In this document: piece by piece, positions 8,304 through 15,981 of the stretch
How the letters are laid out: the number at the start of each line of letters is the position of its first letter
Position numbering within the stretch: position 1 is the stretch's first letter
Assembly: GCA_017547175.1 (NCBI GenBank)
Contig: JAFYQI010000008.1
Location: 611,442 to 675,441, forward strand
From: Alistipes sp.
GTDB taxonomy: Bacteria; Bacteroidota; Bacteroidia; Bacteroidales; Rikenellaceae
Direction of reading: 5' to 3'
Length of the DNA: 64,000 nt
Program-made: the position numbers and the translations under genes
Notes under the pieces: generated by a model
What the model was told of the DNA's origin: nothing
The model's input: only the letters and a program-made list of their open reading frames with translations
The model's database searches: none

Positions 8304-9265
8304 TATTCTTGGTTTTCGGTTGAGGGAGTTTGCTCCTCCTCCGTTACAGGTTCATATTCGGGATTTACCACGCGCCATCCATCCTCTTTGCTGATCCAGC
8401 AGTTTTGCCATAGGCGGAAGAGAATAGAGAAGGTGGGGGATTCGCTCGATTCGTAATCGATGATCTGTTGCGAGTAGGCGTACATGCGATGGGTGCGATC
8501 GACGACAACCACCATCAAAGGCGATCCGCTTACGTTCATGCGGAAGGTTCCCTTCTCGTTGGTTTCGTAGCCATTGAACTCCGGATTCGATCGGGTAACG
8601 GCTGCGTCCTGCTTCAAGGTGAGCATGCCACCCACGGCATCGTCGTAGGAGGCAATACGCCATTCGGTCGTATCGGCGGCAAAAGCCATCACTTTTACAT
8701 TCTGGATGGTCTCGTTGCCGGCACCTTCGACGGCTTGGGCCGCAACTTTGACAAAGCTCTCTTTGGTGATTGTCGGAGCATAGTCGGGGTTGCAGAAGGT
8801 CCATCCCTCTTTCCAGATCGAAGCCTCTTTCCAAGGTTTGAAGATCAAAGTTACGTAGAGTTGACCGATATTCTCCTGCATCTCCACTTGATTGTAGGCA
8901 AAGATGCGATTTTGGGTGTCGACGGCTACGAGCATGACACTGCGGGGTGGCAGACTCATTTGCAGTCGGTCGGTCATCCCTTCGGTATCGCAGGGGAGAC
9001 CCTCGGCGAGGATGGTCGAGAGCGTCTGCTTATGGTCGCTTTTTGAGGTGATCACACCACGTGCCGCATCTTCATACGAGGCGACAAACCAATCGGTCGT
9101 ATCGGCATCGAAGGCGTAGGCCACTGCGTCGATGAGCGGCTCGGGCACACCACCAGAAGTGGTTTGTACGAGCGGTTTTAGGACGTAAAGCGTGTCGGTG
9201 GCTACCTCCTTGAAACATCCGCTCAGCAATAGGGCCGATAAAGCGTATATCAGGTATCGTTTCAT
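8303..9265 (-). CDS. Lipoprotein made of two tandem homologous domains
   Basis: Encodes 320 residues starting at MKRYLIYALSALLLSGC, a lipoprotein signal with lipobox LSGC; the longer upstream frame is not needed. The mature chain is an internal duplication. Copy one has VAYAFDADTTDWFVASYEDAARGVIT ... IFAYNQVE ... FKPWKEASIWKEGWTFCNPDY; copy two has VMAFAADTTEWRIASYDDAVGGMLT ... MYAYSQQI ... FRLWQNCWISKEDGWRVVNPEY (given here in pieces). It ends in an acidic tail. Each copy may be a beta-sandwich. Function unknown; it is translationally coupled to the Ig-like lipoprotein downstream. Confidence 0.8.
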   Translation of the reverse strand: MKRYLIYALSALLLSGCFKEVATDTLYVLKPLVQTTSGGVPEPLIDAVAYAFDADTTDWFVASYEDAARGVITSKSDHKQTLSTILAEGLPCDTEGMTDRLQMSLPPRSVMLVAVDTQNRIFAYNQVEMQENIGQLYVTLIFKPWKEASIWKEGWTFCNPDYAPTITKESFVKVAAQAVEGAGNETIQNVKVMAFAADTTEWRIASYDDAVGGMLTLKQDAAVTRSNPEFNGYETNEKGTFRMNVSGSPLMVVVVDRTHRMYAYSQQIIDYESSESPTFSILFRLWQNCWISKEDGWRVVNPEYEPVTEEEQTPSTENQE

Positions 9266-9272
9266 GCTGTAT

Positions 9273-9782
9273 TTATTCGGTTGGTTCCGTTTCAGATTTA
9301 CGATGAGCCTCAAACATCTCGCCCACACTAAGTCCTGTCACCGGATGCGTAAACGAACGCATAATCTCGACCAAAGGTTGCAAGGCAAATAACCGCTCTG
9401 CCAGCAGCGGATGGGGAATTTGCAAGCGCGCCTCATCAACGACTTCGTTGCCGTAGAAGATAATGTCGATGTCAATCGGACGAGAGGTGTAGCGAGCGCC
9501 TGTAGCCGCTTTCTCGATCTGTTCGGCAGCGCGATTGCGCCCCAATTCATTTTCGATCTGTTGCAGTGCGTCAAGCACCTCGATCGGGCTAAGGTCGGTC
9601 GAGATCTCCAATGCTTGATTTGTAAAGGGGTGTACGGATTGAAAGCCCCACGCCTCGCTTTGATAACGATGCGAACAGCGCATCACGGCTCCGACTCGCT
9701 CGTTGATGAGTCGTTGAGCTGTTTGCAAGGTGCGCTTCATGTCACCCTCGTTTCCTCCTAAAAGAAGTGCTACTCGTGCCAT
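9273..9782 (-). CDS. folK: 6-hydroxymethyl-dihydropterin pyrophosphokinase
   Basis: Encodes 169 residues. It transfers pyrophosphate from ATP to 6-hydroxymethyl-7,8-dihydropterin in folate synthesis. Seen: ALLLGGNEGD at the start, the FTNQALEI core strand, LGR, and the HPPK signature YTSRPIDIDIIFYG followed by IPHPLLAERLFAL. All substrate-binding elements seem present and the length is normal. It lies 13 bases after holB and 7 bases before the duplicated lipoprotein gene. Confidence 0.95.
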   Translation of the reverse strand: MARVALLLGGNEGDMKRTLQTAQRLINERVGAVMRCSHRYQSEAWGFQSVHPFTNQALEISTDLSPIEVLDALQQIENELGRNRAAEQIEKAATGARYTSRPIDIDIIFYGNEVVDEARLQIPHPLLAERLFALQPLVEIMRSFTHPVTGLSVGEMFEAHRKSETEPTE

Positions 9783-9795
9783 GGTTATCGTTTTG

Positions 9796-10941
9796 TTACA
9801 AATGTTTGATCATCTTGCTTACCGCTAAAGCAAAATGGGTAAATACAATCGTCGAATTGCCGTTTTGGTTGATCTGTGCTTGGGCCGTTTCAATCTGGGC
9901 AATCAGCGGTTCGATATTTTCAATACCCACGAAGGGGGCAAATTTAGCGCAAAAGGCCAACTCCTCGCCCCATAGGTAGGAGATCTCGCCAAGACCGGCA
10001 TGGAGCATAAAACTTTCGCGTAATAGGCGTGCCGCATCGCGCAACAAGGATCGTTGTTGCTCGCGTGACAGAGCGGCCACCTCCTCGGCCCATGTAATCA
10101 GTTCGAGGTGCTTGTCGTTATAGCTCAGGCGCATCAAGGCGCAAAAAAGGTCAAAATTCTCTTTGCGTTGTTGGCTACTTTCGCCCGCAATCAAATGTCG
10201 AAGCTCGAGCAGGTTGCCATCCGAAAGACGGGCCATGTTGCGAGCCTGCATGGGGTCGGTGACCCCTTCGCGCATGGCAACGTCGGCCAAGACCTCTTTC
10301 TCGATACGTCCGACCGAAACCTCTTGAGTGCGCGAAAGGATCGTGGGTAATAGGCGTGTGGGCTGCTCCGAAACGAGCAGGAAAAGGGTCTTTTCCCACG
10401 GCTCTTCCAAAATTTTCAAAATTTTGTTGGCAGCCTCCTCATTCATCGTCTCGGGAAGCCAAATGAGCATCGCTTTGTAATCTGCTTCGAAACTCTTGAA
10501 CGAAAGTTTTCGAATAATCTCATCGGCTTCGCGGGCCGAAATCATCCCTTTAAGCGTCTTTCCCAAGTCGAGTCGTTCGTACCAGACTTGAGGCGAACAG
10601 TAACCGCCACACTCCTCGTAAAGGGTGCGGAAGATGGGTAAAAACTCATCCGAAAGCATCGCTTCACCCGATTTCTTGCCCTGCTTGTTGACCGGAAAGA
10701 CCAGATGCAAATCGGGGTGCGCCAGCGAAGCGATCTGTCGGCAGTCGGGGCACTCGCCACACGAATCGCCGTTGTGTCGATGGCGACAACAGAGGTATTG
10801 GAAGTAAGCAACAGCCATCGCTAACGAGCCTTGGCCCGCAGCACCCGTAAAGAGTTGGGCATGGCTGATGCGTCCCTGGTCGATCGAGCGTACCAGGTGG
10901 CGTTTCAAATCCTCTTGTCCGATAATATCTTTAAACTGCAT
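9796..10941 (-). CDS. holB: DNA polymerase III delta' subunit
   Basis: Encodes 381 residues of the clamp-loader delta' subunit. Seen: MQFKDIIGQEDLKRHL start, a degenerate P-loop (TGAAGQGS, residues ~32-39, with no Lys-Thr, as expected for the non-ATPase delta'), a four-cysteine zinc module (C51/C52, C61, C64, C67), and the SRTQ arginine-finger-like motif in PTILSRTQEV. The C-terminal helical collar follows. It sits 9 bases after the flippase gene in the same leftward operon. Confidence 0.92.
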   Translation of the reverse strand: MQFKDIIGQEDLKRHLVRSIDQGRISHAQLFTGAAGQGSLAMAVAYFQYLCCRHRHNGDSCGECPDCRQIASLAHPDLHLVFPVNKQGKKSGEAMLSDEFLPIFRTLYEECGGYCSPQVWYERLDLGKTLKGMISAREADEIIRKLSFKSFEADYKAMLIWLPETMNEEAANKILKILEEPWEKTLFLLVSEQPTRLLPTILSRTQEVSVGRIEKEVLADVAMREGVTDPMQARNMARLSDGNLLELRHLIAGESSQQRKENFDLFCALMRLSYNDKHLELITWAEEVAALSREQQRSLLRDAARLLRESFMLHAGLGEISYLWGEELAFCAKFAPFVGIENIEPLIAQIETAQAQINQNGNSTIVFTHFALAVSKMIKHL

Positions 10942-10950
10942 CTTATCTGC

Positions 10951-12423
10951 TTATTTTCGTTTCATGATGGCGCGTATCATCGCCTTTACATCTATCTTTT
11001 CACGTTTTACGAGGTAGAAGAGGTAACTGGCAAAGAGTACGATGTTTGCTCCATAGGTAAGCGCGTAGCCTCCTGCGCTCTGGAGGGTGATTGTCTCTGC
11101 CAAGGCAAATATGCCCAACGCTACGGCCACATACTCCGCAATGCGCCCCCAAGGGTAGGGGGTGGGGTAGTAGCGATGTGTCAGCCACAAGCTCACGGCG
11201 ACCATGGTTGCCTCACTCATCAAACGCATCCAAGCGGCTCCGTAGTATCCGAGCGATGGGATCAGAGCAAAGCCCGCAGGTAAGGTGATGAGTAGCCCCG
11301 TGCCGGTAACCACAATGGCCAATGAGGTGCGCTCTTCACGCTTGTACCAGAACGAGAGGTTGAGCCATACTCCTGCCAGCACATTGCTCATCAGCACTAT
11401 CGGCAAAATGTAGATTCCCTCGCGGAAATCGCGACCCACGATCAGCGCAAAGAGGTCGCGGAAGAGGGCTATGCCGAGGAAAATCACCATCGAGGCCATC
11501 AAGTAGTATTTCATGGCAGCGGCATTCATCTCCTTGAATTCCTCCTTCTTGAAGTTCGAGAGGAAGAAGGGCTCGGCGGCTAAACGATACATCTGGTAGA
11601 AGAGCATCATCACAACCGCAATCTTTGTAATAGCTCCGTATACTCCCAACTCGGCCATGGCCCCTTCGGGGACAAGGTACTTGATGAGTTGGCGATCCAA
11701 AAATTCGTTGGCGGTACCTGCTAAACCTCCTACCAGCAGCGGGAGCGAATAAACGAGAATGCGCTTCAGGAGTCTCCTGTCGATCTTGAGAGAACAGTTC
11801 TTCGTAGCGAAAAGTAGTAAAACCCAGGTAACGGCACTCGCTGCCAGATTGGCAACAAAGACCCATCCTACCCCGAAATCAGTGGCAAACAATCCGGCTA
11901 TACCGAATCCGAATGCCAATGCTACATTGATCACAACTCCGAAGAGCTTCAGCCCCACGAAGGTCATTGAACGTCGTTCCTCACGCAAGCGGGCAAAGGG
12001 GATAGCCGATGACACATCAAGCAGGATGATCAGCGCTACCCATGTGATGTATTCGGGGTGGGTCACATACGCCTCACCCATGGCAGCGGCAATCGGTGCG
12101 CGGAACAAAGTTACCAATGCTACAAACGCCAGGGCGGCCAATGTGGTGATACCCCATGTGGTGGCAAAGAGGCGTGTCTTGGCGTGTTGAATCTCCGCAC
12201 CGGCCTCTTCGGCTTTGGCTGCGAAACGGAAGTAGCTCGACTCCATGCCCATTGTCAACAGCGTGAGTACCAGCGGAATCAGCGCATAGATATCGGTCAC
12301 GATACCATAAGCCTCCTGCCCGAACACGCGCGTGTAAAAGGGCGTGAGCAGGTAGCTTAGGAATCGGACGAGAATCGTGCTGACCCCGTAAACTGCAGTC
12401 TGTTTGGCCAATTTTTCAAGCAT
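10951..12423 (-). CDS. Polysaccharide flippase, Wzx/MATE-like
   Basis: Encodes 490 residues starting at MLEKLAKQTAVYGVSTILVRFL. A longer frame exists upstream but it is low complexity and crosses the promoter. The protein has 12-14 hydrophobic helices, and the start LTPFYTRVFGQEAYGIVTDIYAL is the pattern of lipopolysaccharide and O-unit flippases (Polysacc_synt family). These move undecaprenyl-linked sugars across the inner membrane. No glycosyltransferases flank it, so the glycan is unknown. Confidence 0.88.
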   Translation of the reverse strand: MLEKLAKQTAVYGVSTILVRFLSYLLTPFYTRVFGQEAYGIVTDIYALIPLVLTLLTMGMESSYFRFAAKAEEAGAEIQHAKTRLFATTWGITTLAALAFVALVTLFRAPIAAAMGEAYVTHPEYITWVALIILLDVSSAIPFARLREERRSMTFVGLKLFGVVINVALAFGFGIAGLFATDFGVGWVFVANLAASAVTWVLLLFATKNCSLKIDRRLLKRILVYSLPLLVGGLAGTANEFLDRQLIKYLVPEGAMAELGVYGAITKIAVVMMLFYQMYRLAAEPFFLSNFKKEEFKEMNAAAMKYYLMASMVIFLGIALFRDLFALIVGRDFREGIYILPIVLMSNVLAGVWLNLSFWYKREERTSLAIVVTGTGLLITLPAGFALIPSLGYYGAAWMRLMSEATMVAVSLWLTHRYYPTPYPWGRIAEYVAVALGIFALAETITLQSAGGYALTYGANIVLFASYLFYLVKREKIDVKAMIRAIMKRK

Positions 12424-12442
12424 AACACTCCAATCTATCTTG

Positions 12443-12450
12443 CAAAGATA
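12443..12450 (-). promoter_or_regulatory. -7 element for the flippase operon
   Basis: TATCTTTG on the minus strand, 20 bases before the chosen ATG of the flippase gene. It sits in an inverted repeat (ATCTATCTT/AAAGATAGAT, 12433-12453). No clear TTG lies at the expected -33 distance. Confidence 0.45.
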
Positions 12451-12577
12451 GATAAAATCCGCGATTAGTAAGCATGGTGGGGTAAGAATTTTGCGCGAGC
12501 GTACGCGTAGGTGAGTGTAGGGCGCTCGCGCGAGGCGAGTTTTTGGGCGTGTTATTCCCTTTAAGTGGTTGTGGTTG

Positions 12578-12608
12578 TTTGGTTTTTTGTCGATAATTTG
12601 TATTTTTG
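12578..12608 (+). promoter_or_regulatory. Promoter of the plug-like protein gene
   Basis: TTTG at 12578-12581, a 19-nt spacer, then TATTTTTG at 12601-12608, matching the Bacteroidota consensus. The ATG at 12626 is 18 bases downstream, so the leader is very short. Confidence 0.65.
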
Positions 12609-12625
12609 TCCAAAATCCAATGGTT

Positions 12626-13324
12626 ATGAAACGTCTTTTCAGTGTGATTATGTTGTTGGTGGTTGCATTGTCAGCCATGGCACAGCGTGAGCCGATTCCC
12701 TTTAACGGCCTTTTGATTGGCAGTGATGGGAAACCTGCCCGCAGTGTCCGTGTCTATGTGAATGATCCCGATAAATATGCTCAGACCGATCGTAAGGGTC
12801 GTTTTGGTTTAACCAATGTGCAACCGACCGACACGCTTCATATTCGCTATGAGAAGTGTGATTACCTGATACCGGTCAATGGCAAGCGCAGCATGAAGAT
12901 TCGCATCCACAATGTGGATCAGTTTGAGAGTGAGGAGTCGCAATCGTTGCTCGATTATGGTATGAGCTATGTGGGTCAGCGCGAATATGTAGGCTACAAC
13001 AGTCGCATCACTGGCGAAGAGTTGATGGCAACGGGATGTACCGATATCCCGTCGGCGCTTTCGGGTATGATTCCGGGACTTACGGTGGATCAGGACTTTG
13101 AGACCGGAGCTTATCGCATTACGATTCGTGGTGCCGCTTACCACGAAAACAGCGCTCCACTTTACATTGTCGATGATATGGAGCATAAGTCAATTGACCA
13201 TATTCAGCTTAATCAAGTGGCCTATGTCATTGTGATGAAGGATGCCGCGATGTATGGCGTAAGAGGTGCCAATGGAGCGATCGTGGTGCGTACGAAATCG
13301 GCTGAAACGGTACGGATGAATTAG
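12626..13324 (+). CDS. Secreted carboxypeptidase-regulatory plus TonB-plug-like protein
   Basis: Encodes 232 residues from MKRLFSVIMLLVVALSAMAQ, a Sec signal. Residues ~25-90 look like a carboxypeptidase-D regulatory (CarboxypepD_reg-like) fold (GLLIGSDGKPARSVRVYV, FGLTNVQPTDTLHIRYE). Residues ~125-225 carry a SusC/RagA-type plug: ITGEELMATGCTDIPSALSGMIPGL, PLYIVDDMEH, then MKDAAMYGVRGANGAIVVRTK. The beta-barrel that normally follows is absent and the gene ends cleanly before a terminator. It may be a periplasmic plug-like partner for a receptor elsewhere, or a degenerate receptor stabilised at this length. Confidence 0.85.
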   Translation: MKRLFSVIMLLVVALSAMAQREPIPFNGLLIGSDGKPARSVRVYVNDPDKYAQTDRKGRFGLTNVQPTDTLHIRYEKCDYLIPVNGKRSMKIRIHNVDQFESEESQSLLDYGMSYVGQREYVGYNSRITGEELMATGCTDIPSALSGMIPGLTVDQDFETGAYRITIRGAAYHENSAPLYIVDDMEHKSIDHIQLNQVAYVIVMKDAAMYGVRGANGAIVVRTKSAETVRMN

Positions 13325-13350
13325 GGTGTTCAGCTCTTGATACTTACAAT

Positions 13351-13376
13351 AAAAGCCGCCTATTTAGGCGGCTTTT
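13351..13376. terminator. Bidirectional intrinsic terminator
   Basis: AAAAGCCGCCTA and TTTAGGCGGCTTTT form a GC-rich stem with T-runs on both strands. It lies between convergent genes ending at 13324 and 13387. Confidence 0.9.
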
Positions 13377-13386
13377 ATTGTATTGA

Positions 13387-14370
13387 TTACAACCATTTTT
13401 TGTATTTGAAATACCAGACCGTAAGTCCCGAACAGAGCAACATCAGGCAGATGGCGAAGATGTAGCCAAGTGGCAATGTCCAACCGTTTGAGAGGGTCAG
13501 CTGCCAATCCAGCTCGGGCATTACCTTGAAGTTCATACCGTACATTGAGGCGATGAGCGTGGCGGGCATGAAGATCACCGTTACCACCGAGAAGATCTTG
13601 ACGATTTCGTTCTGCTCGATGTTGATAAGACCGAGAGCAGCATCCTGGATGTAGTCCAGACGCTGGGTTGAGAAGTCGGCGTGGCTGATCAGTGAGTTGA
13701 CATCCTTGATCATCAGCTGCAGGCGTGGATAGATATCGTGCGGGAAGCGCTCCGAGCGCAAGATGCCCGAAAGGACGCGCTGGCGGTCGAAGATGTTCTC
13801 ACGGAGTGACATTGTGCTCTCCTGCAAGGCGCTGATGCGGTGCAGAATCTCCTTGTCGATCGAATCCTCCGAGGTGATATCCTTCGAGAGGGTAGCAACC
13901 TGCTTGGCAACCAACTCCACGAGGTCGGCATCGAAGTCGATGCGCACCTCGAGTAGGGAGATGAAGAGGTGGTAGCCGGTTGAGTAGTTGCGGTAGTTCA
14001 TCTGGAGTCGCTTTTCTGTCTCGCGGAAGGTGCGCGACTCGACATTTCGCACCGAAACCAATACGCCTTCGTTTGAAATGATGAAGGAGACGGGCTCGAT
14101 GAGGAACGAATCACCTGTGGGGATAAAGAAGTTGGAGTTCGAGATGATGGCATTCTCGTTCTCGGAGTATTTCGAAGTTGACTCGATCTCCTCGACCTGT
14201 TGGCGCGACTGAAGGTTGATCTCGATGAAATTCTCAACGGCTCGCTGCTCCTTGATCGAAGGTTGCATCATGTCGATCCAGAGAATATCGTCATAGCCCA
14301 ACTCATCGAAGAGGCGGGTGTCGGCGTTGCGGATGATCTTGTTGTATTGCTTGAGGTAGATGGTAATCAT
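13387..14370 (-). CDS. corA: CorA-family magnesium/cobalt channel
   Basis: Encodes 327 residues. A cytoplasmic helical funnel (residues 1-~265) is followed by two membrane helices at the C-terminus. The loop between them carries YGMNFKVMPELDW, containing the GMN selectivity signature. The end YFKYKKWL is also family-like. It conducts Mg2+ or other divalent cations through a homopentamer. The gene is preceded by a ~335-base leader with several stable hairpins (separate entry), which is unusual and may control expression. Confidence 0.92.
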   Translation of the reverse strand: MITIYLKQYNKIIRNADTRLFDELGYDDILWIDMMQPSIKEQRAVENFIEINLQSRQQVEEIESTSKYSENENAIISNSNFFIPTGDSFLIEPVSFIISNEGVLVSVRNVESRTFRETEKRLQMNYRNYSTGYHLFISLLEVRIDFDADLVELVAKQVATLSKDITSEDSIDKEILHRISALQESTMSLRENIFDRQRVLSGILRSERFPHDIYPRLQLMIKDVNSLISHADFSTQRLDYIQDAALGLINIEQNEIVKIFSVVTVIFMPATLIASMYGMNFKVMPELDWQLTLSNGWTLPLGYIFAICLMLLCSGLTVWYFKYKKWL

Positions 14371-14705
14371 GACAAAGGTTCGCTTTTCTTGCTATTCGCT
14401 GTGCTTTGGTTTATTCGCATCCTATGACGGCGAACCCCTTGGGCGGGATTCGCTAACCTCTTCAGCCGGGATTGGGAACAGGAGCGATCTTCAATCCTGC
14501 ATCCCAACAAGTTTTAAGCGATGACCAAAATACCACCTGCGTCAGGTGGAGAGAGATAAGTTTCAACAAGGTATATAGGCCATAGGCGCGCGTACAGAAC
14601 GCGTGCTTAACACCACAGTGGCTTTGCATTGCGCCGCTGCGCAGTGCTGCAACTATCCGTGTAACTAAAGCCATCATCCATATAAATTGAAACACAGTAT
14701 GGTTT
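14371..14705 (-). promoter_or_regulatory. Long structured 5' leader of corA
   Basis: No gene lies between the minus -7 element at 14712-14719 and the corA ATG. The transcribed leader contains at least five stem-loops: 14629-14652 (TTGC/GCAA with inner GC pairs), 14586-14604 (CGCG stems), 14533-14549 (CCACCTG/CAGGTGG, 3-base loop), 14474-14505 (GGGA..CAGGA/TCCTG..TCCC) and 14430-14453 (9 bp, GCGAATCCC/GGGGTTCGC). An open frame crosses it (14462-14812) but begins upstream of the predicted start of transcription. It does not match an M-box that I can recognise. A Mg2+-sensing role is inference from the downstream gene only. Confidence 0.45.
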
Positions 14706-14711
14706 GTATTG

Positions 14712-14719
14712 CAAAAGTA
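14712..14719 (-). promoter_or_regulatory. -7 element for the corA leader
   Basis: TACTTTTG on the minus strand. No clear TTG is found 19-21 nt upstream, so support is from the -7 match and position only. It is divergent from the cassette promoter at 14772-14803. Confidence 0.45.
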
Positions 14720-14771
14720 AACAAAAATCGTAATATTTTTCCATAAAATTTGGAAAAAGTGCGAAAAAGAC

Positions 14772-14803
14772 TTGACAAGGGGGTATTGCCGATCGTATAT
14801 TTG
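14772..14803 (+). promoter_or_regulatory. Promoter of the phage-like cassette
   Basis: TTG at 14772-14774, a 21-nt spacer and a perfect TATATTTG at 14796-14803. The first good ATG is at 15016, leaving a leader of ~200 bases that contains no other gene I can support. This is a host-type (sigma-ABfr) promoter for the whole rightward cassette. Confidence 0.7.
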
Positions 14804-15015
14804 CACTGTCAATCGACATGTTAATCCCCAAGTCCCGCAGTTATTAACATTCTAAAAGCGGAAGATAATCAATCTGTTAAGGGGAGTTGTTAAATCTTAT
14901 TGACAATTTATCGTCGTTTTATCGACAGTCATTTTTCTCACCGAACCGGTGTGTGCTTTTTTTTCGATTCTGCACCTCCGATTTCGCTTGTTTTACCCCT
15001 AAAACTGCTCTTATT

Positions 15016-15981
15016 ATGATTTTTACTCTACTTCCGGCAGCCTATGCGCCAATTGGAGCTCCGCTTTACTGTGCTCTTGGCGATGTTACTGCGTCGATGG
15101 TCGAGGTACGTATCATCCTTTCGCCGGGCATTCTGCTCGGGACAAAGCGTATGGTAGGTCATACGAACCCTCGGTTTGACATCGCTCCCTATTTACAAGG
15201 CTGTCTACGTTTCAACCTTGCATCCGATGAGGCCACCGGAGCGCAAGTGGCCACCGATCGTCAGTTGATGGTACACCTCGAGGCGGAGGCCGATGGTGAG
15301 GTGATCAGTTCAGCCCCTTTTTTGTTGCGTATCGCCTGTTCCGAGGAGCCAACCTATGCACTGCTGACATGTCTTCCCGGAAATCGTTTGCTTGCACCTG
15401 CAGAAAGTGATGAATTGACCATTCTTGCCGATGCACCCCAACCTATTCGATTGGTTGCAACGGGGCGTGACGGCTCGGTCACGCTTCAGGAATACATTAT
15501 CCCGGCACAATCGCTATGGCGTTTTCGAATCCGGGCAGCCGATTTTCCCGATGCCGACACCGTGTTGTTTGATGCTTCACCGATCGGGGTAATTCGCTAT
15601 ACGATGCTTGATGCCCCCGAAGGATCTTGTCGCTTGGCTTGGCGTAACAGTCGTGGCGGAGTCGACCACTATACCTTCCCGATTGTTGAGCGTGTGACAA
15701 CCACGATTGAAAAGGAGCGCGCTTGCAATGATATCGGAGTACGAGTGATTCGTGCCTTGGGAGAGGAACAAATAGTGCTTCGTTCAGCCTATGAGCAAGA
15801 GGAGATGATGCGTGGGCTAAAAGAGTTGCTGACGGCTGAAGAGGTGTGGCGTGTCGGGAAAAACGGGTATGAGGCAATCGATGTATTGACCGATGAGGCC
15901 GATATTTACCATCACGGATCTCTATCCACGCTGGTTATTAAAATTCGTTCAACACAGAAAAACAAATCGTTATGGAATTAA
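15016..15981 (+). CDS. Putative phage tail-associated protein
   Basis: Encodes 321 residues from MIFTLLPAAYAPIGAPLYCAL. A longer frame from a TTG at 14887 is cysteine-rich and not protein-like. The chain is beta-rich with no hydrophobic signal of note. Assignment rests on context: it overlaps by 10 bases the large tail-like gene downstream and opens a cassette with capsid and portal genes. I do not recognise a named family. Possible roles are distal tail or baseplate component. Confidence 0.5.
   Translation: MIFTLLPAAYAPIGAPLYCALGDVTASMVEVRIILSPGILLGTKRMVGHTNPRFDIAPYLQGCLRFNLASDEATGAQVATDRQLMVHLEAEADGEVISSAPFLLRIACSEEPTYALLTCLPGNRLLAPAESDELTILADAPQPIRLVATGRDGSVTLQEYIIPAQSLWRFRIRAADFPDADTVLFDASPIGVIRYTMLDAPEGSCRLAWRNSRGGVDHYTFPIVERVTTTIEKERACNDIGVRVIRALGEEQIVLRSAYEQEEMMRGLKELLTAEEVWRVGKNGYEAIDVLTDEADIYHHGSLSTLVIKIRSTQKNKSLWN

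Noticed and set aside
14474..14505. Possible tRNA T-arm copy as a left attachment site for the cassette
   Set aside because: Only GCAGG and CCTGT match the tRNA-Leu arm, the loop is too long and the acceptor end is absent.
14590..14630. GCCACTGTG in the corA leader resembling a cobalamin-riboswitch core
   Set aside because: The B12-box consensus around it is missing and no other riboswitch helices fit; the match is short.
14462..14812. 116-codon leftward open frame between corA and the cassette
   Set aside because: Its start lies upstream of the predicted leader promoter, it crosses several stable hairpins, and the product has no protein-like pattern; the RNA reading is better supported.
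14887..15015. Longer start (TTG) for the first cassette gene
   Set aside because: The added residues are cysteine and phenylalanine rich and unlike the rest; ATG 15016 gives a sensible protein.
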